From positions 4,350,073 to 4,414,072 of the forward strand of contig CAWAJM010000001.1 in the NCBI GenBank assembly GCA_963782445.1: DNA of 64,000 bases. Reading direction: 5' to 3'. The position numbers and the translations under genes were made by a program. Origin of the DNA: ZC4RG20 sp963782445. Its GTDB lineage: Bacteria; Pseudomonadota; Gammaproteobacteria; Steroidobacterales; Rariloculaceae. The notes beneath the pieces are model-generated. The model did no database searches and was not told the origin of the DNA. It saw only the letters and a list, made by a program, of their open reading frames with translations. This document shows positions 52,882 to 62,463 of the stretch, piece after piece. Positions within the stretch are counted from its first letter, which is position 1, and every line of letters begins with the position of its first letter.

Positions 52882-55488
52882 GTGCATAGTATCCGGTTTG
52901 CTGGCCGCGCCGTCGTAGCGTGCGGCGCCCTAGTCTCGACCTTGCAGGCGCCGGCGTTCGCGGCCGGAGCCGACGACGGCACGCTCGAAGAAATCACCGT
53001 GACCGCAACCCGGCAGAGCAGCACCGTCAATCGCGTTGCACTGGCCGTGACGGCCGAGACCCAGCGGGATTTGGACCAGCGGGGCGTGCAGACCATCGCG
53101 GATCTCCAGACCCTGGTGCCTGGACTGAGACTGTCCGGCCGCGAAGCATCCGGCAATGCGACCGTCGCCATCCGCGGCATTCGACAGCAAAGCGCGACGG
53201 CTGCGACTACGGGCTTCTATCTGGACGAAACCCCGCTGCAGAAGCGTTCCGCGGGCGGCTTCGCCTCGCAGAACGGCACGCCGGTGCCGCCGCTGTTCGA
53301 TCTAGAACGCATCGAAGTGCTGCGGGGACCGCAGGGCACCCTGTTCGGCAGCGGTTCGGAAGGCGGCACGATCCGCTACATCCAGACGGCGCCGAGCCTT
53401 ACCGACTACTCGTCGTACGGCCGTGCACAAATGCTTTCAACTGAGGGTGGCGACTCAGGGTACGAGGCGGGCTTCGCCATCGGTGGGCCGATTGTCAAGG
53501 ACAGGCTCGGCTTCCGTGCCAGCCTGTTCCGCCGCGACACCGGCGGGTACATCGACCTCACCGACTACCGGGACGGCAGCATTTACGAGAGGAATTCCAA
53601 TGAGGGCCATGTGGCTGCCTTCCGCGGGGCGCTCACGTGGGCGCCCTCCGACAACACCAAGCTGACGTTCTCGTACCTGAAGTCACGGGACGAATCGGAC
53701 AATCTGACGAGCTCGTACAACTTGTCCGAGCCGGGGCAGCTTCAGGTCGGTGCCCTTTGCTTCAATATTCCGTACATCTTGCATCAGCCGGTTGCAGCAC
53801 GTGCGTTTCTGGTCCCGCCCGCTGTACTGCCGCCGAACCCGGGCTGCAATGCCAACACGGGCGCCTATGTGGCTCCTGGCTATACGGTTGGACCCTTCAA
53901 TCTCGATCGCTTCCAGTCGCTCGCGTTCGGTCCGACGCCCACCCGCACCGACATCGAAATCGCCAGCGCAGACTTCCAGTGGGATATCAACGACAACCTC
54001 GAGCTGAGGTATATCGCTTCGTCTACCTATGACCTGAATCGCGGCCAGAGCCCGCAGAATTTTCCGGCGACCTTGTTCGTCTACCCCGGCACCGCACAGA
54101 TCGTCACGCCAGGCGAGCCGACGGTGCAGGTTCCCACCGGCTCCGGATTCAATCCGAACATCGTCACGGTTCCCAACGGGCTGGGCCTGGGCGCGCTCAT
54201 CGAAACGAATACCAGGAACGAGCGCCGCGCGACTTCGCACGAGTTCCGCCTGACGTCCTCGCCGGATAAGCGTGTCAGCTACGTCGTGGGTGCATACTTC
54301 GCCGACACAAACGCCGACGTGCGGCAGATCGCAGAAACCACGAACGAGGCGTTCCTGGAATTATCGGGCATGACGATCGAACAGCGGTACGGAGTACCTT
54401 TCAACGGTTTCTTCGCCAACATCTACGAATCCGATGAAGACACCGAGACAGCCCTGTTCGGAGACGTCACCGCACGCCTCACCGACCACTGGCGCGCCAG
54501 CGGAGGCATTCGCGTCACGCACGTCAAAACGGAGTTCGAGCAATTCAACTTTGGCCCGAACGGCGGCACCTCCGATCCCTCGCAGGCGTTGGTCACGGGG
54601 CAGATCTCCGAGACGCCGGTAACGCCCAAGGTGTCGCTGCAATACTTCTTCAATTCGGACGATCTGCTTTACGTCACGGCAGCCCAGGGGTTTCGCGCCG
54701 GCGGTGTGAACCAGGTGCTTACTTCGGCAGCCCAAGGCTCCTTAGCCCAGTACGATCTCACCACCGCGGTGCTGCCGAGGACCTATGACTCGGATACGGT
54801 CTGGAGTTACGAGCTCGGCGGCAAGGTCCGCCTGCTCGACGGCCGGGCCCAGATCAACACGGCCGTCTACGATCTCGAGTGGAAAGATGTCCAGACATTC
54901 TTGTTCCTGGGCGATGGCGCAGTTTTCAATGTGCCCAAGGCGCGCAGCCGCGGTATCGAGATCGAAGGGGAGTTCCGTCCGATCCGGCTGATCACGATCA
55001 ATGCCGCCCTCAGCCACACCAAGGCGGAGTACCGCTCTTCCCTCGCCATTCCTGGCGGACCCGCCACGCGCGGCGGCGATCTGGTCATTGCGAGAGCGGG
55101 GCAGGAATTTGCCCAGCCGCCAAGGACACTGGACCTCGGCGCGCGCTTCGACTTTTCACTCGGCTCCACGCCGGCCTATGCGCGCATCGACTATCTATGG
55201 CAGGACGGCTATGCAACCGTCGCGCGCAGCAGTGGGGCCTATTCCCCGGATTCCAGCGATGTTCCAGCACAGAAGAGTATCAACCTGCGCTTCGGGTTCG
55301 AGCCCGGGGCATTCGACGTGAATCTGTTCGCCCTAAACGTAACGGACGAGAAGCAAGGGCAACGCTTCGGTGGCCGGTCTCAGTGCACCAACGCCGACTG
55401 CTCCACCTATAACAGCTACACCTATGGAGTTACGGTGGGAGCACCGATACCGCGGCAAATCGGCGTCCAGCTCGCCTACCGGCGCTGA
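52882..55488 (+). CDS. TonB-dependent outer-membrane receptor
   Basis: An 868-residue receptor. Signal peptide, TonB box region (EEITVTATRQSS), plug domain (about 40-160, with LERIEVLRGPQGTLFGSGSE) and a 22-stranded barrel ending in LAYRR. The GTG at 52882 has GGGAGGGG five bases upstream; an earlier GTG at 52864 is less good. The family imports siderophores, vitamins or organic substrates; this sub-type is common in Steroidobacter-like bacteria and sphingomonads. No adjacent tonB or exbBD. The position beside LysR and metallo-beta-lactamase genes suggests import of an organic substrate. Confidence 0.93.
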   Translation: MHSIRFAGRAVVACGALVSTLQAPAFAAGADDGTLEEITVTATRQSSTVNRVALAVTAETQRDLDQRGVQTIADLQTLVPGLRLSGREASGNATVAIRGIRQQSATAATTGFYLDETPLQKRSAGGFASQNGTPVPPLFDLERIEVLRGPQGTLFGSGSEGGTIRYIQTAPSLTDYSSYGRAQMLSTEGGDSGYEAGFAIGGPIVKDRLGFRASLFRRDTGGYIDLTDYRDGSIYERNSNEGHVAAFRGALTWAPSDNTKLTFSYLKSRDESDNLTSSYNLSEPGQLQVGALCFNIPYILHQPVAARAFLVPPAVLPPNPGCNANTGAYVAPGYTVGPFNLDRFQSLAFGPTPTRTDIEIASADFQWDINDNLELRYIASSTYDLNRGQSPQNFPATLFVYPGTAQIVTPGEPTVQVPTGSGFNPNIVTVPNGLGLGALIETNTRNERRATSHEFRLTSSPDKRVSYVVGAYFADTNADVRQIAETTNEAFLELSGMTIEQRYGVPFNGFFANIYESDEDTETALFGDVTARLTDHWRASGGIRVTHVKTEFEQFNFGPNGGTSDPSQALVTGQISETPVTPKVSLQYFFNSDDLLYVTAAQGFRAGGVNQVLTSAAQGSLAQYDLTTAVLPRTYDSDTVWSYELGGKVRLLDGRAQINTAVYDLEWKDVQTFLFLGDGAVFNVPKARSRGIEIEGEFRPIRLITINAALSHTKAEYRSSLAIPGGPATRGGDLVIARAGQEFAQPPRTLDLGARFDFSLGSTPAYARIDYLWQDGYATVARSSGAYSPDSSDVPAQKSINLRFGFEPGAFDVNLFALNVTDEKQGQRFGGRSQCTNADCSTYNSYTYGVTVGAPIPRQIGVQLAYRR

Positions 55489-55715
55489 TAAGGACGTCCG
55501 CGCCGCTGCGAGTGGCCGCGATCGCGGCGCTCGAAGGCGGTCAGGCGTGCGTGCGCGACATGGCTGCCATGTACTAGCGCAGGTCGGCGCGAGGACATCG
55601 TCGACGATACGGCCGACGAGCCGCCGAGCTGGTCTCGCTCGCCCCTCGAGCTGTCTTCGACCGGCGTAGGACGCTACGATAGGCCAAGCCTTTCGGGGGA
55701 CAGGACGAATACCGT

Positions 55716-56618
55716 TTGAACCTGAGGCAGTTCGATCTGAATTTGCTCGTGGCCCTGGACGCGCTGCTCAAAGAGCGCAACGTGACCCGTGCCGCCGAGC
55801 GGCTGTATCTGAGCCAGCCCGCGATGAGCGGGATCCTCGCGCGGCTGCGCCAGGCATTCGGAGACGAGCTGCTGGTTCGCGTCGGACGCAACCTCGAGAT
55901 GACCGAGTTTGCGGAGGGCATCGCCGAGCGAGTTAGTGATTGCGTGCGGGAGCTCGAGGATCTGCTCGACGCCGGGCGCCCGTTCACGCCGGCGACGGAA
56001 CGCCATGCCTTCCGGATCGGTGCCAGCGATTATACGGTCCTGCTGCTGTTCGGCCCGCTCATCCGCAGACTGGCAACGCTCGCGCCGAATATCGCCCTGC
56101 ACTTCGTGCGGCTCGATCTGTCCACGGGCGGCCGCATCTCGGCCGGCGAGATCGATTTTGGCATTTGGCCGACGGAGTTCGAACCCGGCCTTCCCTCCGT
56201 GCCTCTGTTCGAGGACGGCTGGGTCTGTGCCGCCTGGTCGGGGCATCCGGCCATCGGCAAGCAACTCACGATGGAAGACTTCCTGCGGCAGCCACATATG
56301 GCCTTCAACATTTCCGATCCCGGGCACGCCTCCGTGGCCGACGAGTATCTGGGCCGCCATGGGCACGAGCGCAGGATCGTCGCCTCGACGGAGAGCTTCA
56401 CGGCAGCGCCGTTCCTGCTCTCCGGCACCTCCCTTCTGACGATGGTGCCGCGCCGTCTCGGCGAGCGTATGGCGCGGGCCGCCGACATCCGGCTGCTCGA
56501 GTTGCCGTTCGAGGTGCCGCCGCTGCGCGAGCAGCTGCACTGGAACCCGCGCTTCACGTCGAGCCCCGCGCACGTCTTCATGCGCGGGCTGCTGGCCGAG
56601 GTCGCGGCGGAGCTTTGA
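55716..56618 (+). CDS. LysR-family transcriptional regulator
   Basis: A 300-residue regulator of the NodD-like subgroup. N-terminal winged HTH (LKERNVTRAAERLYLSQPAM), then a periplasmic-binding-type effector domain (FRIGASDYTVLLLFGPLIRR). TTG 55716 is the start by comparison with family N termini (MNLRQFDLNLLVALDALL). It lies between the TonB receptor and the metallo-beta-lactamase gene, on the same strand. It probably controls these genes in response to a substrate. The palindrome at 56642 is a candidate site. Confidence 0.92.
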   Translation: MNLRQFDLNLLVALDALLKERNVTRAAERLYLSQPAMSGILARLRQAFGDELLVRVGRNLEMTEFAEGIAERVSDCVRELEDLLDAGRPFTPATERHAFRIGASDYTVLLLFGPLIRRLATLAPNIALHFVRLDLSTGGRISAGEIDFGIWPTEFEPGLPSVPLFEDGWVCAAWSGHPAIGKQLTMEDFLRQPHMAFNISDPGHASVADEYLGRHGHERRIVASTESFTAAPFLLSGTSLLTMVPRRLGERMARAADIRLLELPFEVPPLREQLHWNPRFTSSPAHVFMRGLLAEVAAEL

Positions 56619-56641
56619 GCCCGGCCCAATCGGCCAGGGGC

Positions 56642-56670
56642 ATACCTGGTATCCGAGTTTCCCATTTCTG
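56642..56670 (+). promoter_or_regulatory. Conserved element with palindrome ATACCTGGTAT
   Basis: Second copy of the element at 51720-51748, starting 24 bases after the LysR stop and 129 bases before the metallo-beta-lactamase start. The right-hand extension is almost identical. Probably an operator or promoter element shared by the two paralogous genes. Confidence 0.5.
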
Positions 56671-56770
56671 CCCCGCCCCCGCCGCCGGCAATATCCCATG
56701 CTGGCGGCGAATAACAATCACAATCGCGCCGGCACTTCGCCAGGCTCGACCGCATGAGAGGGAGAACGGG

Positions 56771-57799
56771 ATGCGCTCTGCGAAGGCGGCTCGCCGCTTG
56801 CCGGATCTGCACGCCGCAACGATAGGCCTCGCCGTCAGCTGCGCCCTGGGGTTGGCCTTAGGCCTAGCCGTAACGGCGGTTGCGCAGGATTCCCCGCCTT
56901 CGCGGGCCGCGCAGCCCGCCGAGGCCGCGGCCCACGTCGAGAAGGCGCGCGCGCTCGCGGGCACGGACCTCTCTGCGCCGTTCGATTTCTTCTGTGTCCC
57001 CGGCCATGCGCGCCCGAACAATCCTTCCGCGCCGCCGCTCCAGCCCGCGAAGCTGTTCGACAACCTCTACGTGGCCGGCAACTCCGAGACGGTCGTCTAC
57101 GCGATCACGACCTCCGCGGGCATCGTCCTCATCGATTCGGGATTCGCGAAAGAGGTCGAGACGGTGCTGATCCCGGGGCTGCGGGCGCTCGGGCTCGATC
57201 CGGCCGATGTGCGGCTCATCCTGCTCGGCCACGGCCATTCGGATCACTACGGCGGCGCGGCGTATTTCCAGACGAAGTACGGCACGCACGTCGGCACGAC
57301 GGCCGCAGACTGGGACACGATCGCGCAGGCCGCCGCCCGGGCGCGTCCCGGGGACCCGGCGCCGCCGTCGCGCGATCGCATCCTTCGCGAGGGCGAGCCG
57401 ATCGTGCTCGGCGACACCACGATCACGCCCGTCGAGGTGCCGGGACATACGCCGGGGTCGCTGGCCTTCATCTTTCCCGTATTCGAAGGAGGCACGCGCC
57501 ACGTGGCCGGCCTCTTCGGGGGCACGGTGCTCGCATCGTCGTACACGCCGATGCCCGGGCTGCGCCAGTACGTGAGCTCGATCGCACATTATCTCGACGT
57601 GGCCGAACGCATGGGCGTGGACGTTGAGATCCAGAATCACCCGCTTTTCGACGAGACGCCGCAGCGCCTCGCCGCGCTCGCGGCACGCCGCCCCGGCGAG
57701 CCCAATCCTTTCGTCATGGGAACGGCAAGATATCAGCGCTTCTGGCGCATCGTTTCCGAATGCATGCAGGCAGACATCCTTCGCAAAAGCTCCAGGTGA
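56771..57799 (+). CDS. Subclass B3-like metallo-beta-lactamase-fold hydrolase
   Basis: A 342-residue exported protein (signal LGLALGLAVTAVAQ). The metal motif is His154-x-His156-x-Asp158-His159 (GHGHSDHYGG), with a further ligand His226 in PGHTPGS and a late His in QNHPLFDE, a complete set. The RPNNPSAPP loop and the C-terminal QNHPLFDETPQRL region look like subclass B3 enzymes, but natural substrates of such exported relatives are often not beta-lactams. ATG 56771 has GGGAGAACGGG upstream. It is followed by DUF6152 after 24 bases. Confidence 0.9.
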   Translation: MRSAKAARRLPDLHAATIGLAVSCALGLALGLAVTAVAQDSPPSRAAQPAEAAAHVEKARALAGTDLSAPFDFFCVPGHARPNNPSAPPLQPAKLFDNLYVAGNSETVVYAITTSAGIVLIDSGFAKEVETVLIPGLRALGLDPADVRLILLGHGHSDHYGGAAYFQTKYGTHVGTTAADWDTIAQAAARARPGDPAPPSRDRILREGEPIVLGDTTITPVEVPGHTPGSLAFIFPVFEGGTRHVAGLFGGTVLASSYTPMPGLRQYVSSIAHYLDVAERMGVDVEIQNHPLFDETPQRLAALAARRPGEPNPFVMGTARYQRFWRIVSECMQADILRKSSR

Positions 57800-57823
57800 G
57801 CGGCGGCTCGAGGTAGCACGGTC

Positions 57824-58228
57824 ATGAACAGAATAAGGATTCTCTGGGTGTGCTTCGCGTCGCTGCTCGGCGCCGTCGCCGCGCCGGCCCCGGCGCATCA
57901 TTCCTTCGCGGCCGTCTACGACCCCGCGAAAACGATCCGGATCGAAGGCGAGGTCGTGCAGTTTCTGTTTCGCAATCCGCACTCGGTGCTCCACGTGCTC
58001 GTCAAGGAAAAGTCGGGCACGACGACGCGCTGGGCCGTCGAGTGGCAGGGCGCGACGCAGCTCGGCGCCAACGGCGTCTCGGCGGTGACGCTGCACCCCG
58101 GCGACCCCGTGATCGTCACCGGCAACCCGGGCCGGGTTCCGGCGGAGCATCGCCTGCGCCTCGTGACGATCAAGCGAACGACGGACGGCTTCGGCTGGGG
58201 CACGGGCCGCGGCGAGGAGGCCAAGTGA
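57824..58228 (+). CDS. DUF6152 exported protein
   Basis: A 134-residue protein with signal peptide ending APAPAHHSF, and the DUF6152 hallmarks HHSFAAVYDPAKTIRIEG, FRNPHSVLHVLVKE and GDPVIVTGNPGR. Small OB-like strand domain. Its biochemical role is unknown. The stop overlaps the next start (GTGA). In this cluster two DUF6152 genes flank the secreted proteins. Confidence 0.88.
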   Translation: MNRIRILWVCFASLLGAVAAPAPAHHSFAAVYDPAKTIRIEGEVVQFLFRNPHSVLHVLVKEKSGTTTRWAVEWQGATQLGANGVSAVTLHPGDPVIVTGNPGRVPAEHRLRLVTIKRTTDGFGWGTGRGEEAK

Positions 58229-59103
58229 GAGCGACGGGCCGCGGCATCGGCCCCGGCTCCCGCGCCGCCGCGCCACTTCTCGCCGCGTGCGCCGCCCTGA
58301 TCCTGACGCTCGCGAGCCCCGTGGCGTCGGCCCAGCGCGGCGCGGGCGGCCCCGCAGGCGGCTTTCGCGGGCCGCCGCCCTCGGCTCGCGCGTCGGCGCA
58401 GGTCGATCTCACGGGCTACTGGGTTGCGCTCGTCACGGAAGACTGGCTCTGGCGCATGATCACGGCCCCGCGCGGCGACGCGACGAGCGTGCCGCTCAAC
58501 GCCGAGGGGCGGCGCGCCGCGGCCGAGTGGAACCGTGAGAAGGACGAAGCCGACGGCGAAGCCTGCCGCCCGTTCGGCGCGGCCGGCCTCATGCGCATGC
58601 CGCTGCGCCTGCACATCAGCTGGCAGGACGCGAACACGTTGAAGATCGAGACGGACGCGGGCCGGCAGACGCGGCTGCTGCATTTCGGCGGCACGCCGCC
58701 CGCGCCCGCGGCGCCGAGCTGGCAGGGCGTGACGATGGCGCAGTGGACGGGGCCGGCGCCGGGCGCGTTCGACCTGAAGGCGCTCGTGAGCGGGCGGGCG
58801 CCCGCTGCGCATACGGGGCCGCGCATGGGCTCGATCAAGGCCGTGACGACGAATCTTCGTGCCGGCTACCTGCGCAAGAACGGCCTGCCGTACAGCGAGC
58901 GCACGCGGCTCACGGAGTACTTCTCGCGCGTCTCGGCCTTCGGCCGCGACTATTTGACCGTGCTCTCTATCGTTCACGACCCGGCGAATCTCAGCACCGA
59001 CTTCATCACGTCGTCGCAGTTCGAGCGCGAGCCCGATGGGGCGCACTGGAATCCCTCGCCCTGCCGGACGGCGCCGCCCCTGGCCGCGGAGAAAAAACCA
59101 TGA
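58225..59103 (+). CDS. Secreted protein of the DxxGxW family
   Basis: A 292-residue protein with signal peptide (LAACAALILTLASPVASAQ), entry motif VDLTGYWVALVTEDWLWRM, and features MRMPLRLHISWQDANTLKIE and HFGGTP. GTG 58225 overlaps the DUF6152 stop. The stop overlaps the next start. It shares the D-x-x-G-x-W entry with four neighbouring genes. The function of this family is unknown to me. Confidence 0.8.
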   Translation: MRATGRGIGPGSRAAAPLLAACAALILTLASPVASAQRGAGGPAGGFRGPPPSARASAQVDLTGYWVALVTEDWLWRMITAPRGDATSVPLNAEGRRAAAEWNREKDEADGEACRPFGAAGLMRMPLRLHISWQDANTLKIETDAGRQTRLLHFGGTPPAPAAPSWQGVTMAQWTGPAPGAFDLKALVSGRAPAAHTGPRMGSIKAVTTNLRAGYLRKNGLPYSERTRLTEYFSRVSAFGRDYLTVLSIVHDPANLSTDFITSSQFEREPDGAHWNPSPCRTAPPLAAEKKP

Positions 59104-60854
59104 AGCGGCTCACTGCGCTGCTGTGGCTCGCACTACTGCCCGCCTCGGGCGCCTTCGCGCAGGTGGACTTCGCCGGCGAATGGGACCATCCGGGCATCTT
59201 CGGGCAGGAAGACTTCAACGACCGCGGCACGGGTCCTGAGATCGGCGACTACATGGGCCTGCCGCTCAACGAGGCCGGGATCCGCAAGGCGGAGACGTAT
59301 TCGGGCTCGTGGCTCAGCGTGCCGGAGCATCAGTGCACGCCGCATCCGGCCGCCTACCAGACCTGGGGCCCGAACACGCTGACGGTCAACAAGGAGTACG
59401 ACCGCGTGCGCCGCGTCGTGAAGGCGATTCGGCTCGACGGCACCTACGGCCTCGACCGCATCATCTGGATGGACGGCCGGCCGCATCCGCCGCCGGAGGC
59501 GCTCTATACGTTCACGGGCTTTTCGACGGGCCATTGGGAAGGCGACTCGCTCGTCGTGGACACCACACACATGAAGCCCGGCTGGCTGCGGCGCAACGGC
59601 ACGCCGACGAGCGAGCGCGCGCACATGATCGAGTACTACACGCGCTTCGACGACTACCTGCTCGTGACGACGATCGTAGACGACCCGGTCTATTTCACCG
59701 AGCCCTTCGTGCGGACCACGGAGTATCTGCCCGTGGTCAGGCCCGCCCCGGTCCTCGGCGATCCGTTCACGCGCAACGACGGGCCGATCTTCTATAAATG
59801 CTTCCCGGCCGAGGAGACGACGGAGCCGCATGGCTACGTGCCGCACTATCTCCCGGGCCAGAACCCGCTGCTCGACGACTTCTCGCGGAAATACGCGCTG
59901 CCGCGTTGGGCCATGGCCGTGGGGGGCGCGACGATGTTTCCGGAATTCGCCGCGCGCCTCGAACCCGGCGGCGACACCCACATTACGGCGGCGCCGGCCG
60001 CGATACCGGCGCGCGAGCCGGGCATCGCCGACGTGCATTCGATGCATGTCAAAGGCAAGATCTGGGCGATCTTCGGCGCGGGCGGCAACATCACCGTACA
60101 GATCGGCGACGAGGGCGTGCTCGTCGTAGACACGGGCACCGCGGCGAACGCGCCCGCCGTTCGCGAGGAGATTCGGCGGCTCGCGGGCGACCGGCCCGTC
60201 CGCTACGTCATCGCGACGGACTTCCACGACGAGAACACCGGGGGCAACGTGCTGATCTCGGAGGAACCGAAACAGCGCGCGGCGATCATCGCGAACGAGA
60301 ACGTCGGCCTGCGGCTCGTCGAGGCGAAATCCCCGGCCGGCAATCTCGTCATGGACACGTTCTACGGCGATTCGAAGGACATTTACTTCAACGGCGAGGC
60401 TATCGAGATCATCCACGTGCCCGCGGCGCACACGGACGGCGATACGATCGTGTTCTTCCGCGGCTCGGACGTGGTCAGCGCCGGCGGCGTGATCTCGACG
60501 ACGAGCTTCCCGCGCTTCGACCCGAAGGAAGGCGGCTCGGTCGACGGCCTCATCGCGGCGCTGAACCGAATCCTCGATATCACGGTCGCCGAAACGCGCG
60601 GTCAGGGCGGCACGCTCGTGATCCCGGGCCACGGCCGAATCTACGACGAGACGGACATCGCCGAGTATCGCGACATGCTGACAATCATCCGCGACCGCAT
60701 CAAGAACTCGATCGAGAAGGGCGCGTCGTTGGCCGAGGTCAAGCGAAGCCGTGCGGCACTCGACTACGCGGGCGTTTTCGGCGCGACGGAGGGCCCTTGG
60801 ACGACCGATCGGTTCATCGAGGCCGTCTATCGCAACCTCGGCGGCGGCCGCTGA
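59100..60854 (+). CDS. Two-domain protein: DxxGxW domain plus metallo-beta-lactamase-fold domain with lost metal motif
   Basis: A 584-residue exported protein. Residues 20-225 are a DxxGxW domain (VDFAGEWDHPGIFG; GHWEGDSLVVDTTHM). From about 320 a metallo-beta-lactamase fold follows (ITVQIGDEGVLVVDTGTAAN, VPAAHTDGDTIVFF, VIPGHGRIYDETD). The first metal motif is Asp374-Phe-His376-Asp-Glu-Asn379 instead of HxHxDH: three ligands changed. The AHTDGD and PGHG positions remain, so a single metal may still bind. The fusion links the two families in this cluster, suggesting they act on the same substrate. ATG overlaps the previous stop. Confidence 0.87.
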   Translation: MKRLTALLWLALLPASGAFAQVDFAGEWDHPGIFGQEDFNDRGTGPEIGDYMGLPLNEAGIRKAETYSGSWLSVPEHQCTPHPAAYQTWGPNTLTVNKEYDRVRRVVKAIRLDGTYGLDRIIWMDGRPHPPPEALYTFTGFSTGHWEGDSLVVDTTHMKPGWLRRNGTPTSERAHMIEYYTRFDDYLLVTTIVDDPVYFTEPFVRTTEYLPVVRPAPVLGDPFTRNDGPIFYKCFPAEETTEPHGYVPHYLPGQNPLLDDFSRKYALPRWAMAVGGATMFPEFAARLEPGGDTHITAAPAAIPAREPGIADVHSMHVKGKIWAIFGAGGNITVQIGDEGVLVVDTGTAANAPAVREEIRRLAGDRPVRYVIATDFHDENTGGNVLISEEPKQRAAIIANENVGLRLVEAKSPAGNLVMDTFYGDSKDIYFNGEAIEIIHVPAAHTDGDTIVFFRGSDVVSAGGVISTTSFPRFDPKEGGSVDGLIAALNRILDITVAETRGQGGTLVIPGHGRIYDETDIAEYRDMLTIIRDRIKNSIEKGASLAEVKRSRAALDYAGVFGATEGPWTTDRFIEAVYRNLGGGR

Positions 60855-60876
60855 AGCAAGCAAGCAGGTAGAAAGA

Positions 60877-61431
60877 ATGAATCACACTCGAAATACACAC
60901 CGTGCGAATCGCCTAGCCGGGACGCTCGGCGCAGGCCTGCTCGGCCTCGGACTGGCTTTCGGGTCGCTCCCGGCGAGCGCCCACCACGGCAGCAGCATCT
61001 CCTACGATACGGACAACCTCTGGACGACCTGGGCGACGGTCCAGCAGTTCAACTACAAGAATCCGCATCCGACGATGGCCTTCGACCGCGTCGTCAAGGG
61101 CAACGTCGTCGAGCACTGGGTCGCGGAGCTGCTGACGAATCCTTCGGTCATGGCGCGCGCCGGCTGGACGCGCCAGCGCACGCTCAATGCGCTGGCCTCG
61201 GGCGCGCGCGTCAAGCTCGTGCTCGCCACGTCGCGGGCCGGCGGGTTCAGCGCCATCGTCGTGAGGATCGAAAACGAGGCTGGCGAGCCGATCGGCGGCC
61301 GCGGCCGCCCGGGCGGCGACGGCGTCGATCTGGACGGCGTGCCGGGCGGGCGGCAGCCGAGCGGCCACAAGCCTCTGCCCGGCCAGCCACTGACGGACGC
61401 CGAGGCTTCGCTCGGCCAGCAGGGTCACTGA
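60877..61431 (+). CDS. Second DUF6152 exported protein
   Basis: A 184-residue protein with a signal peptide ending PASAHHGS. HHGSSISYDTDNLWTTWATV and FNYKNPHPTMAFDR match DUF6152, though the C-terminal part is longer and rich in Gly, Arg and Pro (GGRGRPGGDGVD). ATG 60877 follows AGGTAGAAAGA. It is 22 bases downstream of the fusion gene and 1 base before the next start. Confidence 0.83.
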   Translation: MNHTRNTHRANRLAGTLGAGLLGLGLAFGSLPASAHHGSSISYDTDNLWTTWATVQQFNYKNPHPTMAFDRVVKGNVVEHWVAELLTNPSVMARAGWTRQRTLNALASGARVKLVLATSRAGGFSAIVVRIENEAGEPIGGRGRPGGDGVDLDGVPGGRQPSGHKPLPGQPLTDAEASLGQQGH

Positions 61432-61432
61432 G

Positions 61433-62463
61433 ATGAGCATGTGCAAAATACTCCTGGCCGCGACCTGCTGCGCCTGCGTCGCCGGCCTGACGATCGGCGC
61501 GGACGCGGCGGCGCAAAACGCCGGCGTGCACGGCGCCGCGACCAGGGCGCTGCGGCATCGAACACCCGCCCGGCGCCGGGCGGCATCGGCTCCTCCGACA
61601 CCGACACCCGCAGCTACGACAAGCGCGACTTCAACGGCCTGTGGAGCCGCGCGCCCGAGCAGTACGACCTGCCGCGCTGCCCCGAGTGCCGCGACCCCGC
61701 GTCCTGGCCCGGCTACGGGTTCTTCGGCGAGACGCCGCCGATGACGCCCGAGGGTCGGCGCCGCTTCGAAGCCAACCGGCCCTCGCGTGGCCTCGAGCTC
61801 GACAGCGCGCAGGCGAAGCAGCGCACGGACCTGCACATCGGCTACCGGCGCGCGGTGCTGCCCGCCTTCGGCAATGACCCGGAGATGCGTTGCGAGCCGC
61901 TCGGCCTGGCCCGGCTCATCACGTTCTCGGGGATCGGCGCCGCCATGGAGTTCGTGCAGACGCGTGACCGCCTGCTGCAGCTCTTCGAGTGGACCTGGGA
62001 CTTCCGCGATATCTGGATGGACGGCCGCAAAACCCCGAACGTCGAGGATTACCTGCCGCGCTTCAACGGCTATTCGGTCGGCCGCTGGGAAGGCGATACG
62101 CTGGTCGTCACGTCCACGGGCTTCGACGACCGGCAGTGGCTCGATCAGTACGGCTTTCCGATCAGCGAGAAAGCTGTGCTCGAGGAACGTTGGGACCGGC
62201 CGAGCCCGAACCGGCTGCGCGTGCGCCTCACGCTCGACGATCCTGCGACCTACACCGCGCCCTGGCACAGCAGCCCGAAAGTGTGGGCGCTGATCCCGAA
62301 GCAGGACATGGCGATCGGCGGGTGGTCCGGCATTCTCGAGGACCGCTGCGTGCCGAGCGACGAGTCGCTGTTCAACAAGTTCCGCGATCGTGCGGCCGGC
62401 GTCGGTGAAGCCGGCGCGACGACTCAGCCGGCGACTCAGCCGGCGGGCGCCGCGCGCGAGTAA
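61433..62463 (+). CDS. Secreted DxxGxW-family protein, apparently frameshifted near its N terminus
   Basis: The signal peptide MSMCKILLAATCCACVAG starts at ATG 61433 in one frame. The mature protein with RDFNGLWSRAPEQYDLPRC, LARLITFSGIG and GRWEGDTLVVTSTGF lies in the next frame, open from 61441 to 62463. The switch falls in about 61530-61557. The frame from 61441 begins with an Arg-rich run unlike any secretion signal, so the gene is either broken or misread. The last 28 bases overlap the end of the convergent gene. Confidence 0.72.
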
